Assembly (NCBI GenBank): GCA_017546165.1
Contig: JAFYXL010000011.1
Location: 1-64,000, forward strand
Source of the DNA: Clostridia bacterium
GTDB taxonomy: Bacteria; Bacillota; Clostridia; Monoglobales; Monoglobaceae
Length of the DNA stretch: 64,000 nt
Direction: 5' to 3'
Part shown: piece after piece, positions 1 through 7,301 of the stretch
Position numbering within the stretch: position 1 is the first letter of the stretch
Layout: every line of letters begins with the position of its first letter
Position numbers and translations under genes: made by a program
Notes under the pieces: model-generated
Seen by the model: the letters and a program-made list of their open reading frames with translations, nothing else
Databases searched by the model: none
Told to the model about the DNA's origin: nothing

Positions 1-287
1 AAACTCTGCCTTTTAGTTTTCTATTTGTATTCCCTTGCACCAGACCAAGTTTTTCAACATCCTGAGCAGAGGGCGAAAAACGCCGGTATATTTTGTGAAA
101 TTGTTTTCGTCGGCGTACTTGTGTACGGTAGAGAACAATTTCGCAGAAAGCAAGCAAAGGCAAGGAAAACTCGATGTTTCCCTTGCCTTTTAAATTTTAC
201 TTTCCTGGTTTGCCGAAAACCACCATACTTTGCCTTTTAGTTTTCTATTTGTATTCCCTTGCGTTAGACCAAGTTTTTCGTCCTTCT
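1..287. repeat. Direct repeat with hairpins, no gene
   Basis: No convincing gene lies here. A 32-bp exact direct repeat occupies 7-38 and 231-262, and after a 3-bp mismatch it continues for another 14 bp (42-55 and 266-279), giving a period of 224 bp. Between the copies are three hairpins: GGCG/CGCC at 72-84, GAAATTGTT/AACAATTTC at about 98-143, and AAAGGCAAGGAAA/TTTCCCTTGCCTTT at about 155-192. The window starts inside the region, so more repeat units may lie to the left. Confidence 0.7.
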
Positions 288-1061
288 CTAATATTTTGCA
301 ACCATTCCGTCCTTTAATACTACCAAAAGTTCTGTTAACGTGTCTTTTATGCACTCCCTCACCGTTTCAAAAGCAATGGGTGGGTAATTATTCTCCTCGC
401 TGAGATGTCCAAGTATTATCCTTTCCGTTCCGCTTTCTGCCAAAAGCTTTGCAAGCTTGGCTGTGTCATTGTTGCAAAGATGTCCGCATTCACCCTTAAT
501 CCTGCATTTGAGGTCATAAGGGTATGACCCTATTTCAAGCATATTCTGGTCATAGTTTGCCTCAATCAAAGCGGTATGACTGCCGCATATTGCCTCTAAA
601 ACACTTTTTGTTATAACACCCATATCTGTAGCAACCGCAACCTTTTCATCCATAAAAGAAAAGGTGTATCCCACCGATTCTGCCGCATCGTGAGAGGTTT
701 TAAATGTTTCTATCTTTATGTCCTTTATGTAAAACTCACTGCCTGTTTCAAAAATGCAGATATTTTCATCTTCAATCCTCCCCAACTGGCCTTTCATAGC
801 CTGCCAGGTTGGCCCGTTGGCATATATGGGTATATTATATTTTCTTGAAATTATTCCAACACCCTTTATGTGGTCACTGTGCTCGTGAGTTATGACGATT
901 GCGTCAATCGTGCTTCCGCTGATTCCTGCGGTTTTGAGGCATTCTTCCAGAGCCTTGCCGCTTATACCGCAATCCACCAAAATCCGGGTATCTCTATTAA
1001 AAATAATGGTCGTGTTCCCTTTGCTGCTGCTCCGCAAGGGACAAAGTTTTAGTTCTGCCAC
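288..1061 (-). CDS. MBL-fold metallo-hydrolase, WalJ/YycJ-like
   Basis: The 257-residue protein is a single metallo-beta-lactamase-fold domain. It has the metal-binding signature THEHSDH at about residues 58-64, an acidic DMGV segment and a late GHLSEENN segment expected to supply another metal ligand. Size and motifs fit the WalJ/YycJ group, small phosphoesterase or nuclease-like hydrolases of Firmicutes that often sit beside walRK. Here walRK is not adjacent; the upstream neighbour on the same strand is murA, with a terminator between them. The start is a GTG with only a weak upstream AGGCAGG. The fold is secure; the substrate is not. Confidence 0.82.
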   Translation of the reverse strand: MAELKLCPLRSSSKGNTTIIFNRDTRILVDCGISGKALEECLKTAGISGSTIDAIVITHEHSDHIKGVGIISRKYNIPIYANGPTWQAMKGQLGRIEDENICIFETGSEFYIKDIKIETFKTSHDAAESVGYTFSFMDEKVAVATDMGVITKSVLEAICGSHTALIEANYDQNMLEIGSYPYDLKCRIKGECGHLCNNDTAKLAKLLAESGTERIILGHLSEENNYPPIAFETVRECIKDTLTELLVVLKDGMVAKY

Positions 1062-1081
1062 GGATTTACCTGCCTTTTTTG

Positions 1082-1112
1082 AAAAATTAAGGTTGTAGCC
1101 TTTGCTACAACC
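1082..1112 (-). terminator. Rho-independent terminator of murA
   Basis: A GGTTGTAGC/GCTACAACC stem (1091-1099 with 1104-1112) is followed on the minus strand by TTAATTTTT. It lies just past the murA stop codon and separates murA from the hydrolase gene. Confidence 0.75.
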
Positions 1113-1118
1113 CCTTCT

Positions 1119-2405
1119 TTACGCAATACCTGCGTCTTTACTCTTTTCTCCGTCCTTGCGCCTTGTAATCTGAGCACCCAGGGAACGAAGCTTTTGTTCA
1201 AAACTCTCATAGCCACGGTCAATATATTTGAGGTTGTAAACCTCTGTCACGCCATCTGCCATAAGCCCTGCAATAACAAGTGCCGCACCTGCACGAAGGT
1301 CGGTTGATGACACCGGTGAGCCAGTAAGCTTTCCTCCGCCCTCAACAACTGCACATCTGCCGTCAACTGTGATGTTTGCACCCATACGTCTTAGTTCTTC
1401 CACATATTTAAAGCGGTTGTCCCACACATTTTCAGTAACAATACTTGTCCCCTCTGTGGAAAGTAAAAGGGTGAGCATCTGTGGCTGAAGGTCTGTGGGA
1501 AATCCCGGATAAGGCATTGTTGTAAAGTTTGCCTTTTTCAGGGGCCCGTCGCATTTAACTCGCACACTGTCGTCATATTCAGTAATCTCAACACCCATTT
1601 CCAAAAGCTTTGCTGAAATGGAATCAAGGTGCTTCGGGATTACATTTTTAATCAAAACATCACCACGGGTAGCAGCCGCCGCAACCATAAAGGTCCCCGC
1701 CTCAATCTGGTCAGGGATAACAGGATATGTTCCGCCGTGAAGGGCCTCAACGCCCTTGATTTTTATAATATCGGTACCTGCACCCTTGATGTTTGCGCCC
1801 ATACTGTTGAGGAAGTTTGCCACATCAACAATATGTGGTTCTTTTGCTGCGTTCTCAATAACAGTCTGACCTTCTGCCATAACAGCCGCCATCATAACAT
1901 TTATGGTAGCTCCAACAGAAACCTTGTCCATATAAATGCCTGCCCCTGTGAGCTTCTCGGCACGAATATCCACCAGACCATACTCAACACTGTATTGTGC
2001 CCCCAGGGCCATAAAGCCTTTTAAGTGAAGATCAATGGGTCTTACGCCAAAGTCACAACCACCCGGCATAGCAACTCTCGCATGACCAAACCTTCCCAAT
2101 AATGCACCCATAAGGTAAGATGAAGCTCTGATTTTGCTTACCATCTCATAAGGCGCCTCAAATTTATCTACAAGTCTTGCGTCAATACGCAAAACTCCTT
2201 TGTCAATAAACTCAGCACTTCCGCCGAGTTGATTGATTATATCCATCAAAACATAGGTGTCGCTGACAGCCGGCACGTTTTCAATAACGCACACGTCTTT
2301 GACCAAAAGTGCTGCCACAATCAGTGCAACCGCCGAATTTTTTGCGCCGCTGATTTCAACTTCGCCACTAAGCTTTGCACCGCCAAGTATAACATACTTA
2401 CTCAT
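1119..2405 (-). CDS. murA: UDP-GlcNAc 1-carboxyvinyltransferase (MurA)
   Basis: MurA transfers enolpyruvate from PEP to UDP-N-acetylglucosamine, the first committed step of cytoplasmic peptidoglycan precursor synthesis. The 428-residue product has the family start (GGAKLSGEVEISGAKNS) and the active-site loop MPGGCDFGVRPIDLH. The catalytic cysteine, about residue 117, is present, so the enzyme is predicted to be fosfomycin-sensitive. The start is placed at the ATG at 2405, behind a GGTGGG-type site; an ATG five codons upstream is possible but lies inside that site. Many Clostridia have two MurA paralogues and the window does not show which one this is. Confidence 0.95.
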   Translation of the reverse strand: MSKYVILGGAKLSGEVEISGAKNSAVALIVAALLVKDVCVIENVPAVSDTYVLMDIINQLGGSAEFIDKGVLRIDARLVDKFEAPYEMVSKIRASSYLMGALLGRFGHARVAMPGGCDFGVRPIDLHLKGFMALGAQYSVEYGLVDIRAEKLTGAGIYMDKVSVGATINVMMAAVMAEGQTVIENAAKEPHIVDVANFLNSMGANIKGAGTDIIKIKGVEALHGGTYPVIPDQIEAGTFMVAAAATRGDVLIKNVIPKHLDSISAKLLEMGVEITEYDDSVRVKCDGPLKKANFTTMPYPGFPTDLQPQMLTLLLSTEGTSIVTENVWDNRFKYVEELRRMGANITVDGRCAVVEGGGKLTGSPVSSTDLRAGAALVIAGLMADGVTEVYNLKYIDRGYESFEQKLRSLGAQITRRKDGEKSKDAGIA

Positions 2406-2489
2406 TTTTTCACCCACCATTTTTATCTTTGGTATTATAACTATATGTCAAGCATCTTAAACGCAATTTACACTTTCATCCAGTTTTAT

Positions 2490-2518
2490 ATTGTACCACA
2501 AAAGAAAGTCAAAATCAA
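2490..2518 (-). promoter_or_regulatory. Promoter of murA
   Basis: On the minus strand TTGATT (2513-2518) and TACAAT (2490-2495) are 17 bp apart, a good sigma-A match upstream of the murA start. Confidence 0.6.
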
Positions 2519-2537
2519 GTCCCAATTGCACAAGAAC

Positions 2538-3161
2538 CTACATTTGGTTATACCCCGTTTCGCCCTCTTTAATACTTATTTTGCCGTTTGTTTTGTCGGT
2601 CAAATCCTTGACAAATTTTTCGGTTTTTGACACAGGAACCAAAACGCTGACGCACACATTGTCGGCATAGGTTGTATCGCTCACCTTAAAGCCTTGTCCT
2701 AAAACCTCGTTTTGAACCTTGCCAAGAAGTGAATAATCGCACTCTATCAAAACTTCCCGGCATAAAGTCATGGTAACAGGCCTTGCCGCCTCCACTCCCA
2801 TCTTGGCAGATTTGGAGTAGGCGTGAACCAATCCCCCGGTCCCTAAAAGTATTCCGCCAAAATATCGGGTTACTACCACAATCAGGTTGCTGAGTCCCTC
2901 TTTTTTTATCATATCAAGAACAGGAACTCCTGCCGTACCTGCAGGCTCGCCGTCATCGCTGTATCTTTGAATGTTGTTGTCCTCCAATATGTAGGCATAC
3001 ACATTGTGTCGGGCATCCCAATACTTTTTCTTTAAATTCTCTAAAAACTCAATCGCCTCTGCCTCAGTGCGGACAGGCTTTACCGTCGCAATAAATCTTG
3101 ACCGTTTTTCCACCAGCTCATCTGAGCCTTCGCAAAGAACAGTTCTGAATTCTTCTTTCAA
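2538..3161 (-). CDS. IMPACT/YigZ family protein
   Basis: The protein, 207 residues from the chosen start, belongs to the YigZ/IMPACT (UPF0029) family. Its core motif WDARHNVYAY is followed by QRYSDDGEPAGTAGVP and VTRYFGGILLGTGGLVHAYS, all typical. The eukaryotic member IMPACT acts on translation control through GCN1; bacterial members have no settled biochemical role. I prefer a TTG start at 3161 because a strong AAAGGGGGGG site lies just upstream, while the ATG ten codons earlier has no site and would swallow it. Upstream is a hairpin-rich gap. Confidence 0.85.
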   Translation of the reverse strand: MKEEFRTVLCEGSDELVEKRSRFIATVKPVRTEAEAIEFLENLKKKYWDARHNVYAYILEDNNIQRYSDDGEPAGTAGVPVLDMIKKEGLSNLIVVVTRYFGGILLGTGGLVHAYSKSAKMGVEAARPVTMTLCREVLIECDYSLLGKVQNEVLGQGFKVSDTTYADNVCVSVLVPVSKTEKFVKDLTDKTNGKISIKEGETGYNQM

Positions 3162-3218
3162 TGCCTGCCCCCCCTTTATTAATCTTTCCAAGAATACATC
3201 TATTATAATAAATATCGG

Positions 3219-3402
3219 CGAAACATTGATATAATCAATGTTTCATAGCTGCTTAATCGCAGCTATAAAAAGTATTTTTTAAAAATACTTTTTGAGAACC
3301 TAGTTCAAATGAAGTATCGAGAAATTGTTTCACAATTTCTCTGTCAAACCTTGTTTTGACAGGGAAAAACACCAATTGTGTTTTTCCTAAGATACATTCA
3401 TT
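3219..3402. repeat. Tandem hairpin array, multi-branched element
   Basis: Six perfect or near-perfect hairpins follow one another: 3220-3244 (11-bp stem), 3245-3266 (8 bp), 3267-3293 (13 bp), 3319-3341 (10 bp), 3341-3362 (8 bp) and 3363-3387 (10 bp). The last three are enclosed by an outer pairing of AATGAAGTATC (3308-3318) with GATACATTCATT (3391-3402), which would make a four-way junction. There is no gene in 3162-3478. It could be a structured RNA or a mobile palindromic repeat. Confidence 0.75.
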
Positions 3403-3478
3403 ATACCATATGTTGTATAAGTATGCAAGAAAAATCCGCACATTTAGTCAGATAGCCTCATCAAAATTTAACAAAACT

Positions 3479-4000
3479 CTACAAAAGCAAAAGTCTTGCC
3501 ACAAAAACCGCAATAAGCATTCCGCACAGGTCCGCAACCAGGGCAGACTTCAGGGTATATCTCAGATTTTTTATCCCTACCGCCCCAAAATACACCGCCA
3601 CTGTATAAAAAGTGGTTTCGGTTGAACCCATCATAACGGAAGCAATCCTGCCCGCCTGGGAATCGGGTCCCATATTTTTGAAAATATCATTTACGATGGC
3701 AATGGACCCACTGCCTGACACGGGACGCAAAAGAGCAAGGGGCAAAACCTCTTTGGGCATACCGATTGCGTTGGTTAAAGGCTTTAAAACCTGCCCCAAA
3801 ACATCCATAAATCCTGATTCCCTGAGCATAGTTATCCCCACCATAAGCCCCACCAAGGGAGGGATAATCTGAACCATATTTTCAATACCCGATTTTGCAC
3901 CCTCCACAAAGCTGTCGTAAACATTTATGCGTTTTGCCATTCCGTAAACCACAATCCCCACAATCATAAGGGGTATAGCTAAAATTGAGATGATATTCAT
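3479..4000 (-). CDS. spmB: Spore maturation protein SpmB
   Basis: SpmB is a membrane protein needed with SpmA for normal dehydration of the spore core in Bacillus. The 173-residue product is hydrophobic with several membrane segments, and carries family motifs IIPPLVGLMVGITMLRESG, LRPVSGSGSIAI and GSTETTFYTVAVYFGAVG. The start is set at the ATG at 4000, which overlaps the spmA stop codon as ATGA and has AGAGG upstream. The longer reading frame would add a cysteine-rich tail that is really spmA sequence in another frame. The pair is evidence that this organism forms spores or descends from spore-formers. Confidence 0.93.
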   Translation of the reverse strand: MNIISILAIPLMIVGIVVYGMAKRINVYDSFVEGAKSGIENMVQIIPPLVGLMVGITMLRESGFMDVLGQVLKPLTNAIGMPKEVLPLALLRPVSGSGSIAIVNDIFKNMGPDSQAGRIASVMMGSTETTFYTVAVYFGAVGIKNLRYTLKSALVADLCGMLIAVFVARLLLL

Positions 4001-4581
4001 AAAAGTCTTGACCTCTTTTGAAATAATTTTGCAGCAACCACACCGATTGTCACCGCACAAACACTGCAAATCCACACGGGCACCACAATTTCAGCAGGGC
4101 TTTGAGAGCCATACATTTGCCGAAGGGAAATCACGGTTGCAGGAATAAGCTGGATAGATGCCGTATTTATAACCACAAACATACACATCTCATCTGATGC
4201 GGTGTTTTTGCCCCGATTCAGCTTGTCAAGTTCCCTCATTGCGGCTATTCCCAAAGGCGTGGCGGCGTTGCCCATACCAAGCAGATTTGCCACCATATTC
4301 ATAACAATTGTGCGAAGAGCGGGTGAATCCTTTTTAAGTTTTGGAAATATTATTTTGGTCACCGGCCTTAAAATTTTTGCAAAAACCTCAACAAGGCCTG
4401 ACTTTTCGGCAACCTTGGCAAGTCCGGTCCACAGACACATTGTTCCAAGAAGTCCAATGCAGGTCTCAACTGCAGAAACCGCCCCCTCCATTGCGCCATT
4501 TGTCACATTCTCTATCCTGCCGTTAAATATGGCAGTCACAAAGGACAAAACAATCATTCCACACCATATGTAATTGAGCAT
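3997..4581 (-). CDS. spmA: Spore maturation protein SpmA
   Basis: This 194-residue membrane protein of the nucleoside-recognition (Gate) superfamily is SpmA. It starts MLNYIWCGMI and has the conserved segment MVANLLGMGNAATPLGI and the MFVVINTASIQLIP stretch typical of the family. It is the upstream member of the spmA-spmB operon, with a 4-bp stop/start overlap implying coupled translation. Its role in spore core dehydration is known from Bacillus; nothing here departs from the family. Confidence 0.93.
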   Translation of the reverse strand: MLNYIWCGMIVLSFVTAIFNGRIENVTNGAMEGAVSAVETCIGLLGTMCLWTGLAKVAEKSGLVEVFAKILRPVTKIIFPKLKKDSPALRTIVMNMVANLLGMGNAATPLGIAAMRELDKLNRGKNTASDEMCMFVVINTASIQLIPATVISLRQMYGSQSPAEIVVPVWICSVCAVTIGVVAAKLFQKRSRLL

Positions 4582-4750
4582 TTAATCCTCACATCCTTTT
4601 GCCCCGAAAAATAATTTATCTCAAAACTTCTTATATAAACCTTTCCGGTTTTTGACCATCTTCTCACCAAATGCTTATTCAAATATATTCACCGTCTTTA
4701 AAATATATTTATAACCACAAAAAATAATTAAAAAAATATTAAAAAAAGTG

Positions 4751-4779
4751 TTGACAAGCTCCTTAATTTATGTTATCAT
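4751..4779 (+). promoter_or_regulatory. Promoter of tRNA-Thr/tRNA-Tyr
   Basis: A consensus -35 TTGACA (4751-4756) and TATCAT (4774-4779) are 17 bp apart, about 40 bp before the first tRNA. Confidence 0.8.
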
Positions 4780-4818
4780 AGTTTTTGCTGGTCACGAAAG
4801 TGGCTATGCAATCCTTAA

Positions 4819-4894
4819 GCTGGTGTAGCTCAATTGGCAGAGCAGCTGATTTGTAATCAGCAGGTTGCGGGTTCGAGTCCCATCACCAGCTCCA
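4819..4894 (+). tRNA. tRNA-Thr (TGT)
   Basis: A complete cloverleaf: acceptor GCTGGTG pairs with CACCAGC, the anticodon loop TTTGTAA gives anticodon TGT, and the T-loop is TTCGAGT. The CCA end is encoded. Six bases separate it from tRNA-Tyr, so the two are probably co-transcribed. Confidence 0.97.
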
Positions 4895-4900
4895 TTTTTT

Positions 4901-4985
4901 GGGGGGGTTCCCGAGTGGCCAAAGGGGGCAGACTGTAAATCTGTTGCGTCTCGCTTCGATGGTTCGAATCCATCTCCCCCCACCA
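4901..4985 (+). tRNA. tRNA-Tyr (GTA)
   Basis: The acceptor GGGGGGG pairs with TCCCCCC (one G-T pair), the anticodon loop CTGTAAA gives GTA, and a long variable arm of the class II type is present, as in bacterial tRNA-Tyr. CCA is encoded and an intrinsic terminator follows directly. Confidence 0.96.
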
Positions 4986-4989
4986 AAAA

Positions 4990-5017
4990 CTCCAAGCCAA
5001 ATGGCTTGGAGTTTTTT
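4990..5017 (+). terminator. Terminator of the tRNA-Thr/Tyr unit
   Basis: CTCCAAGCC/GGCTTGGAG stem with a 4-nt loop followed by six T residues. Confidence 0.9.
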
Positions 5018-5174
5018 ATTTGTCCCCGAAGGATGCAATATTATCACGAGCATAGTGAGTACATCATTTGTCTGTTTACGATAAACAACCCTTCACATTG
5101 TTTTTTATAACAAATTCTGCTTTCTCCCTTTTAGCCCTGCAATTTTTTGATATAGTAATTGCTAAGTCCTGCGC

Positions 5175-5429
5175 CTAAAGATTTTCGTCAAAAAATTGTT
5201 TTAATTTTTCCAAGGCAAGCTCCTCGTCCTCCCCGGAAATTGAAATTTTTACTTCATCTCCACACTTTACGCCAAGGGTCATAACCGAAAAAATCTTTTT
5301 TGCATCGGCCTCTTTTTCACCTTTTGTAAGGCGGATATCGGATTTGAACTCGGTTGCAAATTTTACAAGCAACCCTGCGGGCCGTGCGTGAATTCCCACT
5401 TCGTCTTTTATTTTATAAACAAATTCTTT
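5175..5429 (-). CDS. HPr-family phosphocarrier protein
   Basis: HPr carries phosphate from enzyme I to the sugar-specific EIIA domains of the PTS. The 84-residue protein has the active-site segment GIHARPAG with His at residue 15, as in canonical HPr. The stretch aligned with the Ser46 region of Bacillus HPr reads AKKIFSVM, with Lys at position 46, so the regulatory serine phosphorylated by HPr kinase is missing. The start at 5429 has AAAGGAG upstream; a longer frame would add 15 unlikely residues. No enzyme I or PTS permease is nearby. It could be a secondary HPr rather than the main one. Confidence 0.92.
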   Translation of the reverse strand, partial: KEFVYKIKDEVGIHARPAGLLVKFATEFKSDIRLTKGEKEADAKKIFSVMTLGVKCGDEVKISISGEDEELALEKLKQFFDENL

Positions 5430-5501
5430 CATCTTCTGCACACTCCTTTTTCCCTTAGTTTTACCCGTTTTCAAGGTTTTTAATTATTTTTTAATAAACT
5501 C

Positions 5502-5530
5502 TTGATTTTTTTTTAAAATTGTATTATACT
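5502..5530 (+). promoter_or_regulatory. Promoter of tRNA-Ser
   Basis: TTGATT (5502-5507) and TATACT (5525-5530) are 17 bp apart, just upstream of the tRNA. Confidence 0.75.
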
Positions 5531-5543
5531 TATGTTTGGTCTC

Positions 5544-5635
5544 GGAGAGGTGGTCGAGATGGTTTAAGGCGCAGCATTGGAAATGCTGTGTACGTTTATA
5601 GCGTACCGTGGGTTCGAATCCCATCCTCTCCTCCA
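5544..5635 (+). tRNA. tRNA-Ser (GGA)
   Basis: Acceptor GGAGAGG pairs with CCTCTCC, the anticodon loop TTGGAAA gives GGA, and there is a long variable arm as expected for serine. CCA is encoded. The discriminator base reads T rather than the G I would expect for a serine tRNA. The accessory block starts within about ten bases of its 3' end. Confidence 0.95.
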
Positions 5636-5640
5636 AAACA

Positions 5641-5677
5641 AAAAATCCTGTCATAATGAGTGTACTGTTAAGGACAG
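5641..5677 (+). repeat. Left end motif of accessory block
   Basis: This stretch reads ATCCTGTCATA, then GTGT, then AAGGACAG. It is matched in inverted orientation at 7330-7369 and more loosely at 30205-30234. It sits directly after tRNA-Ser. Confidence 0.5.
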
Positions 5678-5680
5678 AAA

Positions 5681-5715
5681 TTTAAAAGGCTGAACGAAAT
5701 CAATCGTTCAGCCTT
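5681..5715 (+). terminator. Intrinsic terminator-like hairpin
   Basis: An AAAAGGCTGAACGA/TCGTTCAGCCTTTT stem with a short loop. It could terminate tRNA-Ser on the plus strand and the stalk protein gene on the minus strand. Confidence 0.75.
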
Positions 5716-5720
5716 TTATC

Positions 5721-5747
5721 GTAGGGGACGATGCCCACATCGTCCCG
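5721..5747 (+). repeat. REP-like palindrome, copy 1
   Basis: GGGACGATG (5725-5733) and CATCGTCCC (5738-5746) form a perfect 9-bp stem preceded by GTAG. The same motif recurs inside the nearby RAYT gene and between dnaK and dnaJ. Confidence 0.8.
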
Positions 5748-5825
5748 TTCATAAGGTATTAGGATTATCCTAAATATTTTGGAAGATGCGATACGTCTTC
5801 CCTGCTTGTTACAGTACCGGACATA

Positions 5826-6533
5826 TTATTGATAAAATCCTGCATCTCCAATACATACGTCTTTTAGCATATCATCATCATTTATAAAAGTAATTTTAAA
5901 ATCATTACAACCTGTTATATCAACATCAAACTCAATTGGCGCACTTGTTTTATTAATGATTGGAGATGTATATATGGTTTTGTTGTCTGCTTTTATAGTT
6001 AAAGCTGTTTCCCCATTGCATGTTGAACCCTGCTTCACATATATAACGCCTTTAAAACGAGAATACTTCATTCCGCATATTTTTTGATAACAAGGCTCAA
6101 TTCCCCATGGAATACCACTTTGATATATAGCATTGGTATAGATATTGTCATAATTATCACGCAAATTATTGGAGGTACACCAATAGTCATAACCAATATT
6201 ATCATCGCAATTTAATTCCTCTGTTGGATACTCTAGATCACCGTTCATATCACCAAGATAAACAGTATAATTAGGTCCATCCCAATATACAGCTTTACCA
6301 AGTGCGTTTGCAACTGCTCTCACGGGCAAGTATGTAGTACCCTTATAAATAATTGGCTCAACTTTATTACCATTTACATCGGTTGGATTTAGTTTCTGTC
6401 CGTCTACAATAATTTTAACCCCATTAGCAATTACATTATAAAGTGTGGTTGTGTTTGTTGCAATTACAGTTCCGCCAGTCAAAGCTGCACCAATCAGCAC
6501 ACCTGCAATCAATCCTTGCAATCTTTTTTTCAT
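5826..6533 (-). CDS. Secreted stalk-domain / NPCBM-like protein
   Basis: The 235-residue protein begins with an export signal (MKKRLQGLIAGVLIGAALTG). Residues about 35-95 resemble the 'stalk' domain related to the copper amine oxidase N-terminal domain, with GTTYLPVRAVANALGKAVYWD. The rest resembles an NPCBM carbohydrate-binding module, with YSRFKGVIYV and a distal VCIGDAGFY. It is probably a surface or secreted sugar-binding protein. It faces an RHH gene across 96 bp, and its promoter overlaps a perfect palindrome, so the RHH protein may repress it. I see no catalytic domain. Confidence 0.75.
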   Translation of the reverse strand: MKKRLQGLIAGVLIGAALTGGTVIATNTTTLYNVIANGVKIIVDGQKLNPTDVNGNKVEPIIYKGTTYLPVRAVANALGKAVYWDGPNYTVYLGDMNGDLEYPTEELNCDDNIGYDYWCTSNNLRDNYDNIYTNAIYQSGIPWGIEPCYQKICGMKYSRFKGVIYVKQGSTCNGETALTIKADNKTIYTSPIINKTSAPIEFDVDITGCNDFKITFINDDDMLKDVCIGDAGFYQ

Positions 6534-6562
6534 TTTATTTTACCTCCATATATGTTACTTGT

Positions 6563-6602
6563 TATGTTATATATTATAACATATATCTATAACTTTTGTC
6601 AA
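6563..6602 (-). promoter_or_regulatory. Promoter and palindromic operator
   Basis: On the minus strand TTGACA (6597-6602) and TATAAT (6573-6578) are 18 bp apart and drive the stalk protein gene. A perfect 9-bp inverted repeat, TATGTTATA/TATAACATA (6563-6583), covers the -10. The divergent RHH gene starts at 6630, so this is a plausible operator for that protein. Confidence 0.65.
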
Positions 6603-6629
6603 CATATAATATATGTGAGGTGAAATGTT

Positions 6630-6818
6630 ATGGAAGATAAACTTATTATAAATAAAAAGAATTTAAAAGGTGAAGACGGATATAAGACATTTTCTGTAAG
6701 GATAAAGGAAGAAACAGTTGCAAAATTAAACAAATTATCCGAAGAAACAAATCGTTCGAGGAATGAGCTAATTAACATTTTATTAGATTATGCCATTGAT
6801 AACAGCAAGGTGAAATAA
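6630..6818 (+). CDS. Ribbon-helix-helix (CopG/Arc-like) protein
   Basis: This 62-residue protein has a short charged N-terminus, a beta strand (KTFSVRIKEETV) and two helices (AKLNKLSEETNRSRNELINILLDYAI), the pattern of an RHH DNA-binding domain. Such proteins dimerise and bind short palindromes. A GAGGTGA site precedes the ATG. Its stop codon overlaps the start of the transposase gene (TAATG), so the two are translated together. Likely roles are autorepression, repression of the divergent stalk gene, or assisting the transposase; the sequence does not decide among these. Confidence 0.8.
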   Translation: MEDKLIINKKNLKGEDGYKTFSVRIKEETVAKLNKLSEETNRSRNELINILLDYAIDNSKVK

Positions 6819-7300
6819 TGAAATTACCAAAACGAAAACCAACAAGATTGAAAGGATATGATTATTCAACACCCGGAGCATATTTTATTACAATATGCGT
6901 AAAAGACAGAAAGCAATTATTATCTAAAATTGTAGAGGACGATGCCTTCATCGTCTCGCAAAATAATTTGTCTGAAATCGGTTTGATATGTGACAGATAT
7001 ATCAACAATATAAACATAAAATATGAAAATGTAACGGTCGACAAATATGTTATTATGCCAAATCACATTCATTTGATTATATTTCTTCACGGGACGATGA
7101 GGGCATCGTCCCCTACAAAGAACATAGAAACCATAATTCGTTCATTTAAAACAATGGTTACAAAAGAAATTGGTAATTCTATATGGCAAAGGTCATATCA
7201 TGACCACATAATACGAGGCGAAAAAGATTATCAGAAAATATGGGAATACATAGACACCAACCCAATAAACTGGGAATTAGATTGTTTTCACAATGATTAA
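6818..7300 (+). CDS. REP-associated tyrosine transposase (RAYT, Y1 family)
   Basis: The 160-residue protein belongs to the IS200-like Y1 transposase superfamily, RAYT branch. It has the metal-binding HxH motif in PNHIHLII (His83 and His85) and the candidate nucleophile Tyr127 in WQRSYHDHIIR, followed by KIWEYIDTNP. RAYTs process single-stranded REP palindromes and are usually single-copy housekeeping-like genes. Two REP-like palindromes lie inside this gene, at 6932-6958 (encoding about residues 39-47) and 7089-7116 (about residues 91-100). Start and stop overlap the RHH gene upstream. All catalytic motifs look intact. Confidence 0.9.
   Translation: MKLPKRKPTRLKGYDYSTPGAYFITICVKDRKQLLSKIVEDDAFIVSQNNLSEIGLICDRYINNINIKYENVTVDKYVIMPNHIHLIIFLHGTMRASSPTKNIETIIRSFKTMVTKEIGNSIWQRSYHDHIIRGEKDYQKIWEYIDTNPINWELDCFHND
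6932..6958 (+). repeat. REP-like palindrome within the RAYT gene, copy 2
   Basis: GTAG then AGGACGATG, four bases, CATCGTCTC. It is close to the copy at 5721-5747 and in the same orientation. It stays in frame and encodes an acidic insert. Confidence 0.75.
7089..7116 (-). repeat. REP-like palindrome within the RAYT gene, copy 3
   Basis: GGGACGATG (7091-7099) pairs with CATCGTCCC (7104-7112), followed by CTAC, so it is inverted relative to copies 1 and 2. It encodes the MRASSPT stretch between the HxH motif and the tyrosine. Confidence 0.8.
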
Positions 7301-7301
7301 A

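Noticed and set aside
3219-3402. Possible CRISPR array
   Set aside because: The repeated units are different palindromes without a common repeat or equal spacers, and there are no cas genes in the window.
4804-4995. Open frame across tRNA-Thr and tRNA-Tyr
   Set aside because: It overlaps two complete tRNA genes and resembles the false proteins often predicted over tRNAs.
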